NCBI GenBank assembly: GCA_024641225.1
Contig: JAHEDN010000083.1
Location: 1-5,212, forward strand
Length of the DNA stretch: 5,212 bases
Origin: Burkholderiales bacterium
GTDB lineage: Bacteria; Pseudomonadota; Gammaproteobacteria; Burkholderiales; Burkholderiaceae_F
Direction of reading: 5' to 3'
The position numbers and the translations under genes are program-made. This document shows positions 5,178-5,212 of this stretch, piece by piece. How positions within the stretch are numbered: position 1 is the stretch's first letter; the number at the start of each line of letters is the position of its first letter. Below the pieces are notes generated by a model that worked only from the letters and a program-made list of their open reading frames with translations, was not told where the DNA came from and ran no database searches.

Positions 5178-5212
5178 ATGGATTGCGCAAGGACGCGCCA
5201 GCTGGCGCAAGC
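5178..5212 (+). CDS. Start of a probable anti-sigma factor gene (partial, runs off the window)
   Basis: Only 11 complete codons are present, reading MDCARTRQLAQ. A Met-Asp-Cys start followed by a short helix with Arg and Leu resembles the opening of zinc-finger (zf-HC2-type) anti-sigma factors. Position supports this: same strand, 3 bp after the ECF sigma stop, with a good ribosome binding site. Such proteins usually bind and hold their sigma factor at the membrane or in the cytosol. The product call is an inference from context and a very short peptide; the reading frame itself is well supported. Confidence 0.6.
   Translation, partial: MDCARTRQLAQ

Noticed and set aside
4632..5210. Minus-strand frame opposite the sigma gene
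   Set aside because: The sigma frame contains both conserved regions, whereas the antisense translation is Arg/Gln/His-rich and featureless.

Overview
This is a GC-rich window (roughly two thirds G+C by eye) with strong G/C preference at third codon positions. It most likely comes from a pseudomonadotan (proteobacterial) chromosome, plausibly a betaproteobacterium. That assignment rests on base composition, gene style and protein flavour only. No RNA gene, insertion sequence or CRISPR array is visible, and no stretch longer than 300 bases lacks a gene.

Left part (1-2810), general metabolism. A complete short-chain dehydrogenase/reductase (25-816, minus) is divergent from a 12-helix MFS transporter (936-2153, plus), with 119 bp between the starts. 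The MFS gene converges on a class I SAM-dependent methyltransferase (2172-2810, minus), leaving only 18 bp between the stops. Nothing in the sequence ties these three into one pathway. A large imperfect palindrome (2841-2898) separates this part from the next.

Right part (2917-5212), a possible envelope-response locus. An ECF-type sigma factor (4647-5174, plus, GTG start) is followed 3 bp later by the first codons of a second gene (5178, runs off the window), which looks like its anti-sigma factor. Divergent from the sigma gene are two exported proteins on the minus strand: a small periplasmic DsrE-like protein (4050-4481) and a large ModA-like substrate-binding lipoprotein (2917-3930) with an unusual CxxC/HH insert. 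A stem-loop (3980-4008) lies between these two.

The 165-bp intergenic region between the sigma gene and the dsrE-like gene holds two matching bipartite motifs, GGGAATA-N16-GGT(A/C)T, one facing each gene. The spacer is identical in length. This fits a sigma factor that drives its own operon and the divergent periplasmic pair. My working inference is a periplasmic stress or sulfur/thiol-related response: sigma and anti-sigma sense and transduce, and the DsrE-like protein and the lipoprotein act as envelope effectors. The ligand and the inducing signal cannot be read from the sequence.
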